Shown: positions 62,788 to 64,000 of the stretch, piece after piece | Position numbering within the stretch: position 1 is the first letter of the stretch | How the letters are laid out: every line of letters begins with the position of its first letter | Assembly (NCBI RefSeq): GCF_037977385.1 | Contig: NZ_CP150277.1 | Location: forward strand, 1,899,001 to 1,963,000 | Source: Terribacillus sp. FSL K6-0262 | GTDB taxonomy: Bacteria > Bacillota > Bacilli > Bacillales > Amphibacillaceae | DNA length: 64,000 bases | Direction of reading: 5' to 3' | Program-made: the position numbers and the translations under genes | Notes under the pieces: generated by a model | Seen by the model: only the letters and a program-made list of their open reading frames with translations | Database searches by the model: none | Told to the model about the DNA's origin: nothing

Positions 62788-63798
62788 TCATTGCATCATT
62801 TCTGTAAATTTGTCAAGGGTATCCTCTTGTTTTTCTTCTGCTCCATCCCAAGAAACCGGAAGTGCAGGAATCTCGCTTAATGCAGCTCGGTCTTCCAATG
62901 GTATATCTTCATTTCCCGGAAGCAAGTATGCATTCGCTACAAGCTCCTGTGCTTCATCGGATGTGAGGAAATCGATGAATTCTTCGGCGCCTTCTTTGTT
63001 TTTCGCATCCTTCAGAATCCCGGCGGCGCGCGGACTGATCACTGTTCCGCTTTCAGGATAATAGATATCGATAGGCTCCCCGTCTGCTTTGGCTTTATAA
63101 GCCATATAATCCACCGCAGATACGACAACATCCTTGCTTCCTGTAATGACAGATTCCAAGCTTTCTTTGTTTGCCCCGGCCACCAGCAAATCATTGTCCA
63201 TCAAGCTCTGGATGGTGTCCCATCCGTCTTTTTCCGTGCTGGTCAGCCCATAGAGGAAATCGACGGCAGAGCCTGAGGAAGTCGGATCTGGCATTGTGAC
63301 GCGGCCCTTCCACTCATCCTCGCTGAATTCCTTCCAGTCCGCGTCGAGCCCCGACACGTTATCTGTGTTATAAGCCACTCCCAGGGCGGATGCGCTGTAG
63401 CCATGATAATAGTGCTCCGGGTCGCTCCAGTCTTTGTTCATGCTGGCGTCATTTTCCGATTCATAAGGCTGCAGCTTGTCCTCTGCTTTCAACCCCTCCA
63501 TGGACGGGATGGAGGCCAGGACAACAACGTCGGCGACAGGGTTGTTTGCTTCGGCTTCCAATCTGGAAAGAATTTTGCCGGTGGTGCCTTGGAACATCTC
63601 CACCTTGATGCCAGTCTCTTCTTCGAACTTTGCGGTCATCTCATCGGCCAGTCCTTTTGGTCCTGCAGTATAGACAGTGATGGTATCCTCGGATGTTTCG
63701 GAAGCATCCGCCTGTCCGCCGGTGCCGGAGCTGCAAGCGCTCAAAAATAGAGTGGACATGATAAGACCTGTGATTACTGTACTGACTGTTTTTTTCAA
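62788..63798 (-). CDS. ABC substrate-binding lipoprotein, Fe(III)/phosphonate type
   Basis: 336 residues from TTG 63798 (CAGGAGGT upstream); an ATG at 63837 lies inside the preceding gene. Lipobox LSAC near residue 21. SBP_bac_6/FbpA-PhnS-like: ITVYTAGPKGLADEMTAKFEEETGIKVE, LSRLEAEANNPVADVV, and SALGVAYNTD. Family members bind ferric iron or 2-aminoethylphosphonate; the residues visible do not settle which. Confidence 0.87.
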   Translation of the reverse strand: MKKTVSTVITGLIMSTLFLSACSSGTGGQADASETSEDTITVYTAGPKGLADEMTAKFEEETGIKVEMFQGTTGKILSRLEAEANNPVADVVVLASIPSMEGLKAEDKLQPYESENDASMNKDWSDPEHYYHGYSASALGVAYNTDNVSGLDADWKEFSEDEWKGRVTMPDPTSSGSAVDFLYGLTSTEKDGWDTIQSLMDNDLLVAGANKESLESVITGSKDVVVSAVDYMAYKAKADGEPIDIYYPESGTVISPRAAGILKDAKNKEGAEEFIDFLTSDEAQELVANAYLLPGNEDIPLEDRAALSEIPALPVSWDGAEEKQEDTLDKFTEMMQ

Positions 63799-63802
63799 TT
63801 TG

Positions 63803-64000
63803 TCATACCTCCTGTTTATATAGCGGATGGACTGCATCTTCTTGCACGTACAGCTTTACGATGGAACGGGCTTCATGCGGACGGGAATCATAAAATTGCC
63901 ATAGCTGTCCGTCCACTTCGGCATGGATGATGTATCTGTCACCTTCAAATAGGCTCTTGCGGACTATGCCGGTGCGGGCTTTCTGCGCTGCATGCGGCTG
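63803..64000 (-). CDS. ABC ATPase, C-terminal end (partial)
   Basis: The last 65 codons of a minus-strand gene running off the window. KARTGIVRKSLFEGDRYII and SIVKLYVQED fit the TOBE domain of FbpC/PotA-type ATPases. It ends four bases before the substrate-binding protein start, whose ribosome site lies in its last codons. First visible gene of the importer operon. Confidence 0.75.
   Translation of the reverse strand, partial: QPHAAQKARTGIVRKSLFEGDRYIIHAEVDGQLWQFYDSRPHEARSIVKLYVQEDAVHPLYKQEV

Noticed and set aside
1..64000. CRISPR arrays, tRNA or rRNA genes, complete insertion sequences
   Set aside because: No regularly spaced repeats, cloverleaf-like segments, rRNA sequence or transposase frames were seen on either strand.

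Overview
The window reads as chromosomal DNA of a Gram-positive, low-GC Bacillaceae. Evidence: strong GGAGG-type ribosome sites with frequent TTG/GTG starts, Rap-Phr signalling genes, a PyrR attenuator, a proS T-box, a CsoR-copZ-copA copper locus, YwqH/YwqI-type and LXG type VII secretion genes, and a poxB like B. subtilis ydaP. I cannot fix the genus. No rRNA, tRNA, CRISPR array, complete insertion sequence or replication origin was seen.

Layout. 0-5.6 kb: an oligopeptide ABC importer in the order oppB-C-D-F-A. 5.6-10.2 kb: small membrane and secreted proteins, rlmH, a wrecked rap gene followed by an intact phr gene hidden opposite a spurious plus-strand reading frame, and a two-repeat lipoprotein. 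10.2-20.1 kb: carbon metabolism and sensing, with pyruvate oxidase, a DUF956 gene, a mannose-class PTS (manX-Y-Z) behind a LicT/SacY-type RAT-terminator leader, an oxidoreductase, two soluble chemoreceptor-like proteins and a butanediol-dehydrogenase-like enzyme. 20.1-24.4 kb: copper homeostasis (csoR, copZ, copA, a 32-residue membrane peptide, a YdhK lipoprotein) with three CsoR-type operators. 24.4-32 kb: DUF421 protein, an unknown membrane protein, selD-selU (the tRNA 2-selenouridine route), a BASS transporter, and a divergent TetR/alcohol dehydrogenase pair with a palindromic operator.

32-39.2 kb is an AT-rich, decayed accessory island. It holds a histidine kinase fragment abutting a truncated nuclease, small membrane peptides, mazEF, a frameshifted ATP-dependent DNA ligase, a frameshifted unknown gene, a homing-endonuclease-repeat pseudogene, an intact bacteriocin-like precursor with a probable immunity protein, a 289-bp inverted-repeat element that supplies the 3' end of a gene, and a ruined M23 cell-wall hydrolase.

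39.2-53 kb returns to core-like genes under RNA control: a glycine riboswitch before an amino-acid permease, cdaR-gntP-glxK for glycerate use with a cre site and a palindrome, proS behind a T-box, an intact rap-phr pair, and codB-codA behind a PyrR attenuator. 53-58.4 kb is a type VII effector locus: an LXG toxin with a glycine-rich hydrophobic C-terminus, two DUF443 proteins and a DUF4176 protein, resembling the staphylococcal TspA-TsaI module, with a divergent YwqH/YwqI/membrane-protein operon. 58.5-64 kb ends with a Bax-inhibitor-1 protein and a five-gene minus-strand operon coupling an FbpABC/PhnSTU-like importer to an MBL-fold hydrolase and a secreted CYTH-like protein. That operon and the bacteriocin-like pair are the best candidates for something not yet described.
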